Assembly (NCBI RefSeq): GCF_006716645.1
Contig: NZ_VFPL01000002.1
Location: 248,001 to 312,000, forward strand
Direction: 5' to 3'
Length of the DNA stretch: 64,000 nt
From: Arcticibacter tournemirensis
GTDB lineage: Bacteria > Bacteroidota > Bacteroidia > Sphingobacteriales > Sphingobacteriaceae
Within the stretch, counting starts at the first letter, position 1. Each line of letters starts with the position of its first letter. Of this stretch, positions 1-10,053 are shown in pieces. The notes below the pieces were generated by a model that was not told the origin of the DNA, made no database searches, and saw nothing but the letters and a program-made list of their open reading frames with translations. A program made the translations under genes and the position numbers.

Positions 1-384
1 CATCGTCTCCCTGAAGAACTTAGCAGCTCTTGAAGAGATGACATAGAGATTTTCGCGACGGTTGTCAGATTCCTGTTGTTCGGGCGACTGCTCAATTTCT
101 TCAATTTCTATCCGGTATTTATTCGCCAGAAACTTAAGAGCCTCAGGATAGGAGTACTTCTCATGGTCCATGATAAAGCGAAGAGAATCCCCACCCTTAC
201 CACAGCCAAAACATTTATAAATGCCCTTACCAACAGACACGTGGAAGGACGGTGTTTTCTCATCATGAAACGGACAAAGGCCTATCAGACTTGTCCCCCT
301 TTTTTTAAGGTCTACAAAATCGCCAACTACCTCTTCTATTCGCGCGGCTTCAAGTATCTTATCAACGGTTTCTTTAGCGATCAT
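1..384 (-). CDS. dnaG: DNA primase, N-terminal part (cut by window edge)
   Basis: Reading the minus strand from an ATG at 384 gives 128 codons open to the window edge. The peptide begins MIAKETVDKILEAARIEEVV and has the CHC2 zinc-finger pattern C37-x2-H40 ... C58-x2-C61 (CPFHDEKTPSF, then YKCFGCGKGGD), the DNA-binding domain of bacterial primases that make RNA primers for replication. The RNA-polymerase (TOPRIM) and helicase-binding domains would lie beyond base 1. Identity is secure from the zinc finger and its surroundings; completeness cannot be judged. Confidence 0.95.
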   Translation of the reverse strand, partial: MIAKETVDKILEAARIEEVVGDFVDLKKRGTSLIGLCPFHDEKTPSFHVSVGKGIYKCFGCGKGGDSLRFIMDHEKYSYPEALKFLANKYRIEIEEIEQSPEQQESDNRRENLYVISSRAAKFFRETM

Positions 385-484
385 AACAAAGAATCAAAAA
401 TAAGAGACATTAGCAGTATGCACAACCTTTAAGACATAATTATGAACTATCATGGGGAGCCGGCCGAATAAACAGTCTCCCGAG

Positions 485-1459
485 CTACTTCTCTTTTTTA
501 TAGCTTTTATGAAGAATCAGGAAACTGGCCCGTTCCTCTTTCTTGAAAGGAATGTCCCAGTTGCCCTGGTAACTGATTTTCGTGGGCAAAAGAGTTTCTC
601 CATCATCAAAATAACCCATTTCGATATTCATTTTAACGTCGAAATCAAAGGCAAGATTATCATACTGCATCTCTACAGATCGTCCCATAATCTGTAAAGT
701 ACGCTTATCAAATATCGTATTTAACTCTTTGATCATGAGTCCGTCCTTCGTCCAGCCTGAAAGGTCCGGCTTTACTTTAACCCTGAAGGTATAAACGGGT
801 ATAGAATCAAGATATGTTCCGCTATAAAATGAATAGTCATAGTACTGCCGCATGTTGGCGCTAAAGATCTGCGTTTTGTTTCCAATAAAAGGAACACCTT
901 TTATCGGTCGTCCGGGACTAAAAAGTAAGGTTTTAAGCTTGTCCTTATAAGATTCATTACTTCCTCCCTTTGCTTTTGTGGTAGCACCACCTGAAGCAAC
1001 AAAATCAGAATTATAAGCATTCATAAAGATGTAGTCGAACATCTCCACAGTATAAAGCTGGTACTTACCGTTCTTTTTAAGCAGCTTACCACTATCCTGC
1101 TTCACCAGGAATTGCATTTTATAAGGGCCATTATTGTTGTGAAATATCTTACGATAGATCCTTCCTTCTATCCTGTTTTTCTTATCATAGGTGAATACAC
1201 GATTTTCAGCAGTAAAGCTATATCGCTTCATCTGTCGGAAAGCTTCGTAAAAACTGGTATCACTAACAATTTTGTTTATAAATGTCTGTACGTTAATTCG
1301 CTCGGCCTTTATATTAACTGCAGAATCAAGCCTCACGGTAAGTACAGTATCCGGATTAAACCGTTTAACCTCCTGGGCCATGCCAATAACAGCAATCGTC
1401 AAAAAAAACAAAACCAGAGTCAGCAATCTTAAAGGCATAAGCTTACGGTAAATGTACAT
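485..1459 (-). CDS. Conserved secreted protein of unknown function
   Basis: 324 residues. The N-terminus has a hydrophobic segment (LLTLVLFFLTIAVIGMAQ) ending in an Ala-Gln type signal-peptidase site, so export is likely. The mature part is rich in Tyr/Phe and Lys with many short beta-like stretches (for example QYYDYSFYSGTYLDSIPVYTF) and no catalytic motif I recognise. It resembles uncharacterised outer-membrane-associated or periplasmic proteins common in Sphingobacteriaceae; no function should be assigned. ATGs at 1459 or 1438 could both start it; the second places the signal peptide right at the N-terminus. It is followed by dnaG in the same direction after 100 bp. Confidence 0.75.
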   Translation of the reverse strand: MYIYRKLMPLRLLTLVLFFLTIAVIGMAQEVKRFNPDTVLTVRLDSAVNIKAERINVQTFINKIVSDTSFYEAFRQMKRYSFTAENRVFTYDKKNRIEGRIYRKIFHNNNGPYKMQFLVKQDSGKLLKKNGKYQLYTVEMFDYIFMNAYNSDFVASGGATTKAKGGSNESYKDKLKTLLFSPGRPIKGVPFIGNKTQIFSANMRQYYDYSFYSGTYLDSIPVYTFRVKVKPDLSGWTKDGLMIKELNTIFDKRTLQIMGRSVEMQYDNLAFDFDVKMNIEMGYFDDGETLLPTKISYQGNWDIPFKKEERASFLILHKSYKKEK

Positions 1460-1589
1460 GTTATCTAAAATTATATGTCAAAGCCTAACGTCCTCATCTT
1501 TCTATTCCAATTTTGCGAGCTCCCGGCATTCTGTATCAGGCAACTGTAGCCCACGCAATTCCCGCTCTGTACATTTAGCCTTCACCCTT

Positions 1590-1632
1590 GAACATTAAAC
1601 ATTGAACCTTCAACTTTGAACTAACAATTCAC
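1590..1632. repeat. Degenerate short tandem repeat (GAACATTRAAC type)
   Basis: The spacer downstream of the amidohydrolase gene contains successive variants of TTGAACMTTNAAC (ttgaacattaaacattgaacc, then caactttgaac). This is one of several spacer repeat flavours in the window. No protein is encoded here. Confidence 0.5.
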
Positions 1633-1639
1633 ATCCCGC

Positions 1640-2824
1640 CTAGTTTCCCAATCGCTTCAAGGCAATATAAGCCATTAATCCAGTACTAATTGCAAGAGCA
1701 TCCTCGTCAATATCGAAGGTAGAAGTATGAACAGAAGAAGTGATCCCTTTAGCTTCGTTGCGTATTCCCAGCCGGTAAAAGCAGGAATCAGCCGCCTGCG
1801 AATAATAAGCAAAGTCTTCAGCCGCCATCCAGATATCCAGATCCAATACATTCTCTTTACCAAGGTAATCTTCAGCAAACCCACGGACCATGGCTGTCAG
1901 CTTTTCCTCATTCACCAAAAAGGGATAACCATTCATTATATGAAAATCGCAGCTACCGCCCATACTTTCAGCTATGCCTTCAGCGATCTTTTTCATCCGC
2001 TTATGAGCTTCAGCACGCCAGGCTTCATCCAGCGTCCTAAAGGTACCTTCAAGTTTCACCTCGTCGGGAATAACATTAGTAGCGCCATTGGCAATCACCT
2101 TTCCGAAAGACAATACCGTAGGGAGCTTTGGATCGGCAATGCGGCTAACCACCTGCTGCAGGGCCACGATGATATGAGCCGATATCAAAACCGGATCAAT
2201 ATTCTGTTGCGGCTGCGCTCCATGCCCGCCTTTACCTTTAACTGTAAGGTATAATTCATCTGTGGAAGCCATATATTTTCCCGGACGGATGCCGATCTTC
2301 CCGGCATCAATCAAGGGCATTACATGTTGACCGATGACTGCATGAGGTTTGGGATTCTCAAGTACCCCTTCTTTTATCATTATACTAGCACCTCCGGGAA
2401 GCTTCTCTTCAGCTGGCTGAAAGATCAGTTTTACAGTGCCGCCAAACTCATCCCTTACAGTCTGAAGGATCCGTGCCGTACCAAGAAGCGACGATGTATG
2501 TACATCATGCCCGCAAGCATGCATGACACCGGGGTTGATCGATTTATAGGGAACATCATTGCTTTCTGTGATCGGCAAAGCATCCATATCAGCACGGAGA
2601 GCAATTACCTCTTCCGAAGGTTTACTGCCCCTGATCAAAGCGACAATGCCCGTATCAGCCATTGACTGCCATGAAATTCCAAGCTCATCGAGATAGGCCT
2701 TCACAAAGGCTGAAGTCTGATACTCCTGAAATGACAATTCAGGGTTTGAATGCAGAAAACGGCGATGGTTTATAACATCGCCGTGTATCTTTCCGGATAA
2801 TTCCCGGATCTTATCTTTTAACAT
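1640..2824 (-). CDS. M20 family amidohydrolase (N-acyl amino acid / hippurate hydrolase type)
   Basis: 394 residues, the usual length for the M20D amidohydrolases that cleave N-acyl, N-carbamoyl or indole-acetyl amino acid amides using two metal ions. Visible motifs are LRADMDALPI, HACGHDVHTSSLLG (metal-binding His/Asp), FQPAEE (catalytic Glu and metal Glu), a central lid region (GKGGHGAQPQ) typical of the dimerisation domain, and WMAAEDFAYY near the C-terminus. There is no signal peptide, so it should be cytosolic. It lies only 4 bp downstream of secA on the same strand and is probably cotranscribed with it, although no functional link to secretion is evident. The exact substrate cannot be read from sequence. 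Confidence 0.88.
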   Translation of the reverse strand: MLKDKIRELSGKIHGDVINHRRFLHSNPELSFQEYQTSAFVKAYLDELGISWQSMADTGIVALIRGSKPSEEVIALRADMDALPITESNDVPYKSINPGVMHACGHDVHTSSLLGTARILQTVRDEFGGTVKLIFQPAEEKLPGGASIMIKEGVLENPKPHAVIGQHVMPLIDAGKIGIRPGKYMASTDELYLTVKGKGGHGAQPQQNIDPVLISAHIIVALQQVVSRIADPKLPTVLSFGKVIANGATNVIPDEVKLEGTFRTLDEAWRAEAHKRMKKIAEGIAESMGGSCDFHIMNGYPFLVNEEKLTAMVRGFAEDYLGKENVLDLDIWMAAEDFAYYSQAADSCFYRLGIRNEAKGITSSVHTSTFDIDEDALAISTGLMAYIALKRLGN

Positions 2825-2828
2825 GCTT

Positions 2829-5800
2829 TTATTCTATACCCGCACCGTGACAGTTTTTATATTTTTTTCCACTTCCGCACGGACAAGGGTCGTTTCTTCC
2901 TATCTTCTGTTCATGCCTGACAGGCATCTGTTTCTGAAGTTCACGCGTATCCTCCATTGGCACTGCCCCGCCTTCACCTGCAACTGTAGCAAGTTGTGGT
3001 TTTGATACCTTTAGTTTTGACATATCCTGTTTAGGCTGAGGCCTCGCTTCGCGTACTTCTTCAGATTGCTGTACCGGAATACCTCCCTTAAACAGGAAGC
3101 TTACGATATCTTTATTAACAGAAACCAACATCTGCTTAAACAGGTTGAAGGCTTCCATTTTATAGATCACCAGGGGATCTTTCTGTTCGTAAACCGCGTT
3201 TTGCACCGACTGCTTTAATTCGTCCATCTCACGCAGATGTTCTTTCCATGCATCATCAATCAGCGCAAGAACAACTGTCTTTTCAAACGCCCTGGATACT
3301 TCACGGCCGTTGCTTTCTACTGCTTTCTTAAGATTAGCAGCCACCTGTATAGATCTCACACCATCAGTAAACGGAACAATAATATTTTCGATAAACTCCC
3401 CTCTTTCACTGAATACCTGTTTCAATACAGGAAGCGCCTGCTGCGATATTGCTTCATTTTTACGCTGATAATATTCAGTAACCTTATCGAAAACGAGATC
3501 GGTTAGTTTCGCGATAGAGTTATCGGCGAACGTCTTTTCGTCTATCTCTGAATCTACCGAAAACACCCGTATCACTTCCAACTGAAAGCCTTCAAAGTTT
3601 CCTGTCTCTTTATATTCAGTTACAATATCCTCGGCGGTATCATAGAAAGAATTGTTGAGATCGACTTCCAGGCGCTCGCCATACAACGCATTTCTGCGTT
3701 TAGCGTATACCACAGTCCTTTGCGAGTTCATCACGTCGTCGTACTCCAGCAAACGCTTACGTATACCAAAGTTGTTTTCCTCTACTTTCCTTTGAGCACG
3801 CTCAATAGAACGGGTGATCATAGAGTGCTGGATAACTTCGCCTTCTTCAATTCCCATCCGAAGCATGATATTGGCGATCCGCTCAGAACCAAATAAACGC
3901 ATCAGGTTATCTTCCAGGGACACAAAGAACTGTGACGAACCTGGATCACCCTGACGTCCGGCACGACCACGTAACTGACGGTCAACACGGCGGGACTCAT
4001 GTCGTTCAGTGCCTACGATTGCTAAACCACCTGCTTCCTTAACGTTAGGGCCAAGCTTTATGTCGGTACCACGACCTGCCATGTTCGTGGCTATCGTAAC
4101 TGTACCAGCCAAACCGGCTTCGGCAACAATATCTGCTTCCTTCTGGTGCAATTTGGCATTCAGCACATTGTGCTTAACCCCACGCAGTTTAAGCATACGA
4201 CTTAGCAGCTCAGAAATTTCAACAGACGTGGTACCTACCAGTACCGGTCGTCCTGCTTGGGTCAATGCCGTGATTTCCTCCACTACGGCATTGTATTTTT
4301 CACGCATGGTGCGATAAACTTTATCCTCCATGTCCTTACGCGAAGTAGGGACATTCGTTGGGATCTCTACAACATCCAGCTTATATATCTGCCATAACTC
4401 GCCAGCTTCCGTTACCGCGGTACCGGTCATCCCTGCAAGCTTATGATACATTCTGAAATAATTCTGAAGTGTAATCGTAGCATATGTTTGGGTAGCATCT
4501 TCTACCTTTACATTTTCCTTCGCTTCAATGGCCTGGTGCAGTCCGTCGGAGTAGCGGCGGCCATCCATAATACGACCTGTCTGCTCGTCCACAATCTTCA
4601 CCTTTCCCTCGTCAATAATATACTCGATATCTCTTTCAAAAAGAGTATAAGCCTTTAATAACTGGTTTACAGAGTGGATCCGCTCAGACTTCACCGAAAA
4701 ATCGCGCATCAATTCGTCCTTACGTGCAATTTTCTCCTCTGTTGAAAGAGCTGATTTCTCAATTTCAGCGATCTCAGTACCAACATCGGGCATTACAAAG
4801 AAACCCGGATCCTCCCCTGAAGCAGTGATCAGCTCAATTCCTTTTTCGGTAAGCTCTACCTGGTTATTCTTTTCATCAATAACAAAGAACAGCTCAGCAT
4901 CCGCCTTAGGCATTTCCTTGTTCTGATCCTGCATATGATAGTTCTCACTCTTCATAAGGAGCTGCTTCATTCCCGGCTCACTAAGAAATTTGATGAGAGC
5001 TTTATTCTTCGGTAACCCCCGGTGTGCGCGGAGTAAAGCGAGCCCGCCTTCAGTAGGCCCTGTTTTACCTTCTTTAATAAGTTTTTTAGCCTCATTCAGC
5101 ACATTGGTAACATAGTTTCTCTGAACATTTACCAGTCGTTCAATCCGCGGTTTCAGTTCGTAGAACTCATGCTCGTCGCCTTTTGGAATGGGTCCTGAAA
5201 TAATCAGAGGAGTACGGGCATCATCAATAAGTACAGAGTCAACCTCATCCACCATCGCGAAATGCAACTTCCGCTGTACCTGATTCTCAGGTGCAAGGGT
5301 CATATTATCACGAAGGTAGTCAAAGCCAAATTCGTTATTGGTACCGAAGGTAATGTCGGCAAGATAAGCATTCCTGCGCGCCTCAGAGTTCGGCTGATGC
5401 CTGTCGATACAATCGACTGTTAACCCATGAAACTCAAAAAGAGGGCCATTCCACTCCGAGTCACGTCGTGCAAGGTAATCATTTACCGTCACGATATGTA
5501 CACCCTGTCCGGCTAAAGCATTAAGATATGCAGGTAAGGTTCCAACGAGTGTTTTACCTTCCCCTGTTGCCATTTCGGAAATTTTACCCTGGTGCAATAC
5601 GATACCGCCGATCAGCTGAACATCATAATGCACCATATTCCAGGTAACTGTATTACCTGCAGCGGTCCATGTATTATGGTAGATCGCTTTATCCCCCTGA
5701 ATCACCACATTCGGTTTGCGCGATGCAAGTTCACGATCAGCCTGGGTAGCTGTAACTTCAATAGTTTTATTTTCGGTAAAGCGCCTCGCTGTATCTTTGA

Positions 5801-6140
5801 CTACGGCAAATGCTTCCGGCAGAATTTCCATCAGCACTTTTTCGAGCTCCTTATCACGCTCCTTACCTAATTTATCTATTTGATCATAGATATCTGTCTT
5901 ATTCTGTACTGATAATTCAGGATCTTCTGCCTTTGTCTTTAAGGAACTTACTTCTGCATCTATATCTGCAAGCGCTTCTTTAATCTTGTTTTTAAAGGTA
6001 ACAGTTCTCTCCCTTAATTCGTCATTGCTTATAGCAGCCAGCTTCGCATACTCGGCTTTGATTTGCTCAACCAACGGCTGAATTAGCTTTATATCTCGCT
6101 CAGATTTACTTCCGAATAATTTACTTAAAAATCCTAACAT
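2829..6140 (-). CDS. secA: Preprotein translocase ATPase SecA
   Basis: 1103 residues from the ATG at 6140. This ATPase motor drives unfolded proteins through SecYEG. Motifs: Walker [21 protein letters not shown]-like box [13 protein letters not shown], helicase motif VI region [10 protein letters not shown], and a C-terminal SEC-C zinc site [14 protein letters not shown] that usually contacts SecB or the ribosome. At over 1100 residues it is longer than the roughly 900 of E. coli SecA, as is usual in Bacteroidota. A start at 6170 is possible, but the family begins with [12 protein letters not shown], so 6140 is preferred. It is divergent from purD; a TAATTTTG -7 box lies about 75 bp upstream. 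Confidence 0.97.
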   Translation of the reverse strand: MLGFLSKLFGSKSERDIKLIQPLVEQIKAEYAKLAAISNDELRERTVTFKNKIKEALADIDAEVSSLKTKAEDPELSVQNKTDIYDQIDKLGKERDKELEKVLMEILPEAFAVVKDTARRFTENKTIEVTATQADRELASRKPNVVIQGDKAIYHNTWTAAGNTVTWNMVHYDVQLIGGIVLHQGKISEMATGEGKTLVGTLPAYLNALAGQGVHIVTVNDYLARRDSEWNGPLFEFHGLTVDCIDRHQPNSEARRNAYLADITFGTNNEFGFDYLRDNMTLAPENQVQRKLHFAMVDEVDSVLIDDARTPLIISGPIPKGDEHEFYELKPRIERLVNVQRNYVTNVLNEAKKLIKEGKTGPTEGGLALLRAHRGLPKNKALIKFLSEPGMKQLLMKSENYHMQDQNKEMPKADAELFFVIDEKNNQVELTEKGIELITASGEDPGFFVMPDVGTEIAEIEKSALSTEEKIARKDELMRDFSVKSERIHSVNQLLKAYTLFERDIEYIIDEGKVKIVDEQTGRIMDGRRYSDGLHQAIEAKENVKVEDATQTYATITLQNYFRMYHKLAGMTGTAVTEAGELWQIYKLDVVEIPTNVPTSRKDMEDKVYRTMREKYNAVVEEITALTQAGRPVLVGTTSVEISELLSRMLKLRGVKHNVLNAKLHQKEADIVAEAGLAGTVTIATNMAGRGTDIKLGPNVKEAGGLAIVGTERHESRRVDRQLRGRAGRQGDPGSSQFFVSLEDNLMRLFGSERIANIMLRMGIEEGEVIQHSMITRSIERAQRKVEENNFGIRKRLLEYDDVMNSQRTVVYAKRRNALYGERLEVDLNNSFYDTAEDIVTEYKETGNFEGFQLEVIRVFSVDSEIDEKTFADNSIAKLTDLVFDKVTEYYQRKNEAISQQALPVLKQVFSERGEFIENIIVPFTDGVRSIQVAANLKKAVESNGREVSRAFEKTVVLALIDDAWKEHLREMDELKQSVQNAVYEQKDPLVIYKMEAFNLFKQMLVSVNKDIVSFLFKGGIPVQQSEEVREARPQPKQDMSKLKVSKPQLATVAGEGGAVPMEDTRELQKQMPVRHEQKIGRNDPCPCGSGKKYKNCHGAGIE

Positions 6141-6216
6141 TGTTTGTTCAATAAAATTCCTTTTGCTCAATAACTACGCCACCCACCCTCGAAAGACAAT
6201 TTGGCATACAAGCGAT

Positions 6217-6224
6217 CAAAATTA
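6217..6224 (-). promoter_or_regulatory. Candidate -7 box of secA
   Basis: On the minus strand this reads TAATTTTG, a perfect match to the Bacteroidota -7 consensus TAnnTTTG. It would give a leader of about 70 nt before secA. No clear -33 TTTG is seen at the expected spacing. Confidence 0.5.
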
Positions 6225-6291
6225 GTAAATTAAATAGAGAATTCGGGAGTTGATAATAGAAAAGGAGACTATAATCGCAACGATTTAACAT

Positions 6292-6299
6292 TATCTTTG
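6292..6299 (+). promoter_or_regulatory. Candidate -7 box of purD, very close to its start
   Basis: TATCTTTG matches TAnnTTTG exactly and ends 5 nt before the purD ATG. A transcript started from it would have essentially no 5' leader. Confidence 0.5.
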
Positions 6300-6304
6300 C
6301 GCTT

Positions 6305-7576
6305 ATGAATATTCTTTTACTTGGTTCCGGCGGAAGAGAGAGCGCTTTTGCCTGGAAGATAACCCAAAGTCCTCTTTGCACTGCGTTGTTTATAGCGCCC
6401 GGAAATGCCGGCACCGGAGCCTACGGAACAAATGTAAACCTGAATGTTACTGATTTTCAGGGGATCGGAAATTTCGTATTACATAATGATATCAGTATGG
6501 TTGTCGTTGGCCCGGAAGAACCACTGGTAAAAGGGATTCATGATTATTTCCTCGCTGATGAGAAACTGAAAGCGATCCCGGTTATCGGCCCCGATCAGGA
6601 AGGAGCAAAGCTTGAAGGAAGCAAAAACTATTCGAAGGCCTTTATGCGCAGGCACTTCATTCCTACAGCTGCATCCGCTTCTTTTACAGAGCATTCTATT
6701 AACGAGGGTCTTGCATACCTTGAAACACAAAAGCTTCCCGTAGTTTTAAAAGCCGACGGACTAGCTGCCGGAAAAGGTGTGCTAATCTGCCAGACTCTTG
6801 AGGAAGCTCAGGCCGAGCTTATCGCTATGCTTGGGGGCAAGTTTGGCGAGGCCAGCAGCACGGTGGTAATTGAAGAGTTCATGAGCGGAATAGAACTGTC
6901 GGTATTTGTTCTCACCGACGGCCATTCGTACAAGATCCTTCCCGAAGCTAAAGATTATAAGCGCATTGGTGAAGGTGATACAGGGCTAAATACGGGCGGA
7001 ATGGGATCTATATCCCCTGTTCCTTTTGCAGACGAAGCGTTCATGCAAAAAGTAGAAAATGACATTATCAAACCTACCATAGGCGGCTTAAAAATCGACC
7101 AAATCCATTATAAAGGATTCATCTTCATTGGTTTGATGAACGTAAATGGAGAACCTTTCGTTATAGAATATAACGTTCGTATGGGTGATCCTGAAACTGA
7201 AAGCGTTATTCCGAGAATAGAGAGCGACTTTCTCAATCTTCTTTTAGGAGTAGCCCAGGAGAACCTTGCAGAAAAAGAGTTAAAGATATCTCCTAAAACT
7301 GCTGCTACGGTGATGCTTGTAGCCAGCGGATACCCGGGAGAGTATCTTAAAGGGAACCCTATCGCGGGACTCGACAATATCCGCGATTCTCATGTCTTCC
7401 AAGCCGGAACCGTTTCTGACGGCAGTGAGATAAAGACTGCCGGGGGCAGGGTATTGGCGGTTACTTCAGTTCAGGACACGATGTTCGATGCTGTACAGCA
7501 AGCCGTAGCAGATGCAGGACGTATTTATTATGATGGCCGTTATTTCAGAACAGATATTGGCTTCGACCTGTTGTAG
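6305..7576 (+). CDS. purD: Phosphoribosylamine-glycine ligase
   Basis: 423 residues, normal for PurD (GAR synthetase), which joins glycine to 5-phosphoribosylamine in the second step of purine synthesis, using ATP. It starts with the canonical MNILLLGSGGRESAFAWK, and contains the ATP-grasp signatures VLKADGLAAGKGV, EFMSGIELSVFVLTDG and GDTGLNTGGMGSISP, and the metal-binding segment NVRMGDPETE. It stands alone rather than in a pur operon. The ATG at 6305 sits 5 nt after a consensus -7 box, suggesting a leaderless or near-leaderless mRNA. A strong hairpin follows the stop. Confidence 0.97.
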   Translation: MNILLLGSGGRESAFAWKITQSPLCTALFIAPGNAGTGAYGTNVNLNVTDFQGIGNFVLHNDISMVVVGPEEPLVKGIHDYFLADEKLKAIPVIGPDQEGAKLEGSKNYSKAFMRRHFIPTAASASFTEHSINEGLAYLETQKLPVVLKADGLAAGKGVLICQTLEEAQAELIAMLGGKFGEASSTVVIEEFMSGIELSVFVLTDGHSYKILPEAKDYKRIGEGDTGLNTGGMGSISPVPFADEAFMQKVENDIIKPTIGGLKIDQIHYKGFIFIGLMNVNGEPFVIEYNVRMGDPETESVIPRIESDFLNLLLGVAQENLAEKELKISPKTAATVMLVASGYPGEYLKGNPIAGLDNIRDSHVFQAGTVSDGSEIKTAGGRVLAVTSVQDTMFDAVQQAVADAGRIYYDGRYFRTDIGFDLL

Positions 7577-7601
7577 CTGTTTATGTTAGCCATCGCATAT
7601 A

Positions 7602-7648
7602 GTCAAAGTCAAAAGCCGCAAATGAAATTTGCGGCTTTTGACTTTGAC
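7602..7648. terminator. Bidirectional terminator hairpin, 22-bp perfect stem
   Basis: Arms 7602-7623 and 7627-7648 are perfectly complementary around a 3-nt GAA loop; the arm contains AAAAGCCGCAAAT. It lies between the convergent purD and thioredoxin genes and carries A/T-rich ends on both strands, as expected for a shared terminator. Confidence 0.85.
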
Positions 7649-7679
7649 CTCTGAACTTTCAACTCTAAACTTTCAACTC

Positions 7680-8819
7680 TTAATTCAGTACTTCTGCGAG
7701 CTTGCGTTCCAGGTCTTCCCCACGAAGGTCCGTGGCAACGATCTTACCCTGAGGGTCAATTAAAAAGTTCTTTGGTATGCTCCTAACACCATACATTACA
7801 GCCACTTCATTTTGCCAAAACTTCAGGTCAGATACTTGAGTCCATGTCAGGCCGTCATCCTTAATCGCCTTTAACCATGCATCCTTCCCGTTTTGCCGGT
7901 CTAAAGAAATACCCAGAATGGTAAAGTTCTTGTCCTTATACTTGTTAAAAGCAGTTACTACATTCGGGTTTTCCTGGCGGCAAGGCCCGCACCACGAAGC
8001 CCAGAAATCCAGTAAAACATATTTTCCTTTGAAATCCGACAGTTTTACCGGCTTACCATCGGGGTCGTTCTGCGTAAAATCCATCGCCTGACTGCCGACA
8101 GCCGTTTTCTTCAAAGCCTCCATATTTTGAATCAGCGGCTTTAGCGACGCACTGCTTTTAAGAGCGGGAGAAAGACTGTTAATTAGAGATTCTATTTCCG
8201 CAGGATTCTGCGACTGTCCAGCCACGTTTCTCAAAGCGGTCAAACTAACATAACTCGAAGGATTATCCTGAATAAATTTCTTCAACACACCATTTTGTTC
8301 TTGCATCAGGGTTTCGTAGCGACCACGCAACGCCGTCATAAATTGTTCTGACTGCTTGCTCTCAGACGATGCAGCATTATACTCGCCGTTCAGGGCTGCC
8401 ATCTTACTTTCAACCGGCTTTAACTGAGCGCTGAGCTTTTTGTTCTCTGCATTCGTTTTACCAGTCACCGTAGCTTTCGATAAAGAATCGGTACCGGATA
8501 CTGTTACATCACCTTTTTCAATATAAAAGCGAAGCACATCCGGCTGGCTTTCCGGACGAACATTCTGCAAGCCTACTCCCTTGTTATCAAGCACCAAGAC
8601 TCCGGTAACCGGCTCGGAAACCGACCCTTTAAAAGAAAACGAACCGTCCTTCAGTATGGCTGAGTCGGTAACCTGCGTTTCCGGGTTAGTTGAATACAGT
8701 AAAAACACCTTCGCCGGAGCATTATATTTCCCTACTTTGCCTTTAACCATAAAAGCGCCGTTCTGTGCAAATAACATGGCAGGAAACACCGCCATTGCAA
8801 TTAATATTGTTCGTTTCAT
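7680..8819 (-). CDS. TlpA-like thioredoxin-fold protein with N-terminal DUF4369-like domain
   Basis: 379 residues. A signal peptide (MKRTILIAMAVFPAMLFAQ) sends it to the periplasm. Residues about 20-125 resemble the DUF4369 beta domain found in Bacteroidota thiol-disulfide proteins; a helical linker follows; the last 140 residues are an AhpC/TSA-type thioredoxin fold with FWASWCGPCRQENP, active cysteines C277 and C280, and the cis-Pro region RSIPKNFLIDP. The family reduces or isomerises disulfides in exported proteins or acts in cytochrome c maturation; the partner is unknown here. It is the only gene in its transcription unit. Confidence 0.9.
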   Translation of the reverse strand: MKRTILIAMAVFPAMLFAQNGAFMVKGKVGKYNAPAKVFLLYSTNPETQVTDSAILKDGSFSFKGSVSEPVTGVLVLDNKGVGLQNVRPESQPDVLRFYIEKGDVTVSGTDSLSKATVTGKTNAENKKLSAQLKPVESKMAALNGEYNAASSESKQSEQFMTALRGRYETLMQEQNGVLKKFIQDNPSSYVSLTALRNVAGQSQNPAEIESLINSLSPALKSSASLKPLIQNMEALKKTAVGSQAMDFTQNDPDGKPVKLSDFKGKYVLLDFWASWCGPCRQENPNVVTAFNKYKDKNFTILGISLDRQNGKDAWLKAIKDDGLTWTQVSDLKFWQNEVAVMYGVRSIPKNFLIDPQGKIVATDLRGEDLERKLAEVLN

Positions 8820-8934
8820 TCTGTAAATATATTAAGCAGAAACGAAAATTGTTGAAATTTAGTGTAATAGAAGTTCCGTATATCAGTCCCTGACGAAGAA
8901 TCTTACGCTTATCGCTTCACAATCTAATTATTCC

Positions 8935-8942
8935 TATATTAG
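8935..8942 (+). promoter_or_regulatory. Candidate -7 box close to start codon
   Basis: TATATTAG is one base off TAnnTTTG and ends 4 nt before the ATG of the DUF2891 gene, again implying a very short leader. Confidence 0.35.
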
Positions 8943-8946
8943 CATT

Positions 8947-10050
8947 ATGCGTTCGTTGTCTCTCAAATTTGTCGCCATCTTTTCCTTCTCATTCATTTTT
9001 ACTCATATGTCGGAAGCGCAGGAAGCTCATTATCAGATAAGGCAAGGCAAATATATCCTGACCCCTGCAGGTGCTTCTCACCTTGCGAAACTTCCTTTAA
9101 AATGCATGCAGCAGGAGTTCCCTTATAAAACCGGCATTACTTTCACCGACAGCGCCCTTTTAGGGAAACCCGCTTCTTATCATCCTGCATTTTATGGATG
9201 CTTCGACTGGCACTCAAGCGTACATGGACACTGGATGCTGGTACGCCTGCTGAAGCTGTTTCCTGACTTGCCCGAGGCCGCCGAAGCAAGAGAAAAATTA
9301 GCTCAGAACCTTTCGACCGAAAATATCAGCAGGGAAATTAAGATCTTCCAGTCAAAGGAGAATAAAGGATTAGAAAGAACCTATGGATGGGCCTGGCTGC
9401 TTCAGCTACAAAACGAACTTCTCAACTGGGACGACCCTTTGGGCAGGCAACTGAGCATGAACCTTAATCCACTGGCCCAACAATTATCCCTAATGTACCA
9501 GGAATATCTTCCGAAGATGGTTTATCCTATCAGAGTTGGCGAACACTCTAACCTGGCATTTGGACTGCGGCTGGCGTGGGATTATGCGGAAACCACAAAA
9601 GACCACTCCCTTAAAGCAGTTATAAAAGAAACGGCTCTCCGGTTTTATAAAGACGATAGCAACGCACCCATTGCCTGGGAACCAGGCGGTTCTGATTTTC
9701 TAAGTCCCTCCCTCGAAGAAGCCGATCTGATGTGGCGTATCCTTTCTCCAGCCGAATATCACACCTGGGTCGTTAAGTTTCTGCCATCCTTATTTCAACC
9801 GGAGATCAGCCTTGCGCCCGGGCAGGTAAAAGACCGCTCTGACGGAAAACTGGTACATCTCGATGGGCTGAACTTAAGCCGCGCATGGGACTTGTATGGC
9901 ATTGCCAAGCACAGCAAAAAAAACAAGCAGGCCCTTCTTAACCTTGCAAACACTCACTTAAAGGCGGCATTACCTCATGTGGCCAGCGGTGATTACATGG
10001 GTGAACACTGGCTTGCGTCCTTTGCTGTTTATGCGCTTACCACGCAGTAA
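8947..10050 (+). CDS. DUF2891 family protein, exported
   Basis: 367 residues with a signal peptide (SLKFVAIFSFSFIFTHMSEAQ). The mature part has the conserved DUF2891 features HPAFYGCFDWHSSVHGHWML, ERTYGWAWLLQLQNEL and GEHSNLAFGL, plus further Trp-rich helices (EPGGSDFLSPSLEEADLMW). The predicted helical repeats and conserved His/Trp recall an alpha/alpha-toroid enzyme, but the family has no assigned reaction that I know of. It runs convergently into topB with only 3 bp between stops. Confidence 0.85.
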   Translation: MRSLSLKFVAIFSFSFIFTHMSEAQEAHYQIRQGKYILTPAGASHLAKLPLKCMQQEFPYKTGITFTDSALLGKPASYHPAFYGCFDWHSSVHGHWMLVRLLKLFPDLPEAAEAREKLAQNLSTENISREIKIFQSKENKGLERTYGWAWLLQLQNELLNWDDPLGRQLSMNLNPLAQQLSLMYQEYLPKMVYPIRVGEHSNLAFGLRLAWDYAETTKDHSLKAVIKETALRFYKDDSNAPIAWEPGGSDFLSPSLEEADLMWRILSPAEYHTWVVKFLPSLFQPEISLAPGQVKDRSDGKLVHLDGLNLSRAWDLYGIAKHSKKNKQALLNLANTHLKAALPHVASGDYMGEHWLASFAVYALTTQ

Positions 10051-10053
10051 ACT

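Noticed and set aside
6141-6170. SecA start at 6170
   Set aside because: The ten extra residues are not part of the family, and [12 protein letters not shown] at 6140 is the usual opening.
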